In this document: positions 63,930-64,000 of the stretch, one piece after another
Layout of the letters: each line of letters opens with the position of its first letter
Numbering within the stretch: the stretch's first letter is position 1
Assembly: GCF_028858535.1 (NCBI RefSeq)
Contig: NZ_JAPMOU010000017.1
Span: 59,941-123,940 of the forward strand
Source: Spartinivicinus poritis
GTDB lineage: Bacteria > Pseudomonadota > Gammaproteobacteria > Pseudomonadales > Zooshikellaceae
Length of the DNA: 64,000 nucleotides
Reading direction: 5' to 3'
The notes under the pieces: model-generated
Database searches by the model: none
What the model was told of the DNA's origin: nothing
What the model saw: only the letters and a program-made list of their open reading frames with translations
Program-made: the position numbers and the translations under genes

Positions 63930-64000
63930 AAACTGAAGAGTTTGATCATGGCTCAGATTGAACGCTGGCGGCAGGCCTAACACATGCAAGTCGAGCGGAA
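63930..64000 (+). rRNA. 16S rRNA, 5' end (runs off the window)
   Basis: AAACTGAAGAGTTTGATCAT matches the universal 16S 5' end; the standard primer-27F region and GCTGGCGGCAGGCCTAACAC follow. Only the first 71 bases are present. Confidence 0.98.

Noticed and set aside
1..64000. CRISPR array, prophage or full insertion sequence
   Set aside because: No regularly spaced direct repeats, Cas genes, transposase, integrase or phage structural genes were seen; the only mobile-type sequences are the two short MITE-like copies.

Overview
The window comes from a marine-type gammaproteobacterium related to Pseudomonas and the Oceanospirillales. It has low GC, class II IlvC, DksA, CbrA/CbrB and MsrPQ, and it ends 71 bases into a 16S rRNA gene. 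I cannot name the genus from sequence alone. From about 11.9 kb to the end, the gene order matches, as I recall it, a conserved Pseudomonas aeruginosa block: acs, pgi, panDCB, folK, pcnB, crcZ, cbrBA, gluQRS, dksA, heme uptake, prrF, a cNMP-binding protein, mrcB, ilvIH, ilvC, pssA, msrPQ, 16S. Most calls are supported by both protein motifs and this order.

Layout. 0-11.8 kb: a SprA-like putative metalloprotease, two paralogous long acyl-CoA dehydrogenases, a PagL-like lipid A deacylase, an RsmY/RsmZ-type sRNA with a GacA box, a secreted subtilase, a tandem GGA-hairpin repeat, two DUF805 membrane proteins and a DUF4124 protein. 11.9-20.6 kb: acs, a periplasmic binding protein, pgi and the pantothenate/folate/poly(A) polymerase genes. 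20.9-26.1 kb: the carbon-catabolite regulon, with CrcZ (sigma54 promoter and CbrB-type operator), cbrB, cbrA and the small overlapping cbrX. 26.2-35.1 kb: an accessory insertion containing a Rhs toxin with probable immunity gene, an Rhs gene split in two around a MITE-like repeat, a frameshifted PIN toxin with its antitoxin, and a large flagellin behind a sigma28 promoter. 35.1-38 kb: gluQRS, dksA, sfsA and a Rieske ferredoxin. 38-46.3 kb: a Fur-controlled heme-uptake locus (receptor, TonB-ExbB-ExbD, HmuTUV, ChaN lipoprotein). 46.4-50 kb: tRNA-Lys, a Sel1-repeat protein, two tandem Fur-boxed PrrF-type sRNAs, a cNMP-binding protein and a TfoX C-terminal domain protein. 50.5-64 kb: mrcB, small lipoproteins, ilvIH, ilvC/ilvY, pssA, msrPQ and the rRNA operon leader.

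How the parts fit together. Three classes of regulatory RNA lie within 42 kb: a CsrA/RsmA-sequestering RNA, an Hfq-titrating CrcZ and two iron-responsive PrrF RNAs. Two further GGA-hairpin elements look like CsrA/RsmA ligands. Iron control links the heme locus to the PrrF pair. None of the RNA calls was folded or searched computationally; they rest on reading promoters, operators, hairpins and terminators by eye.
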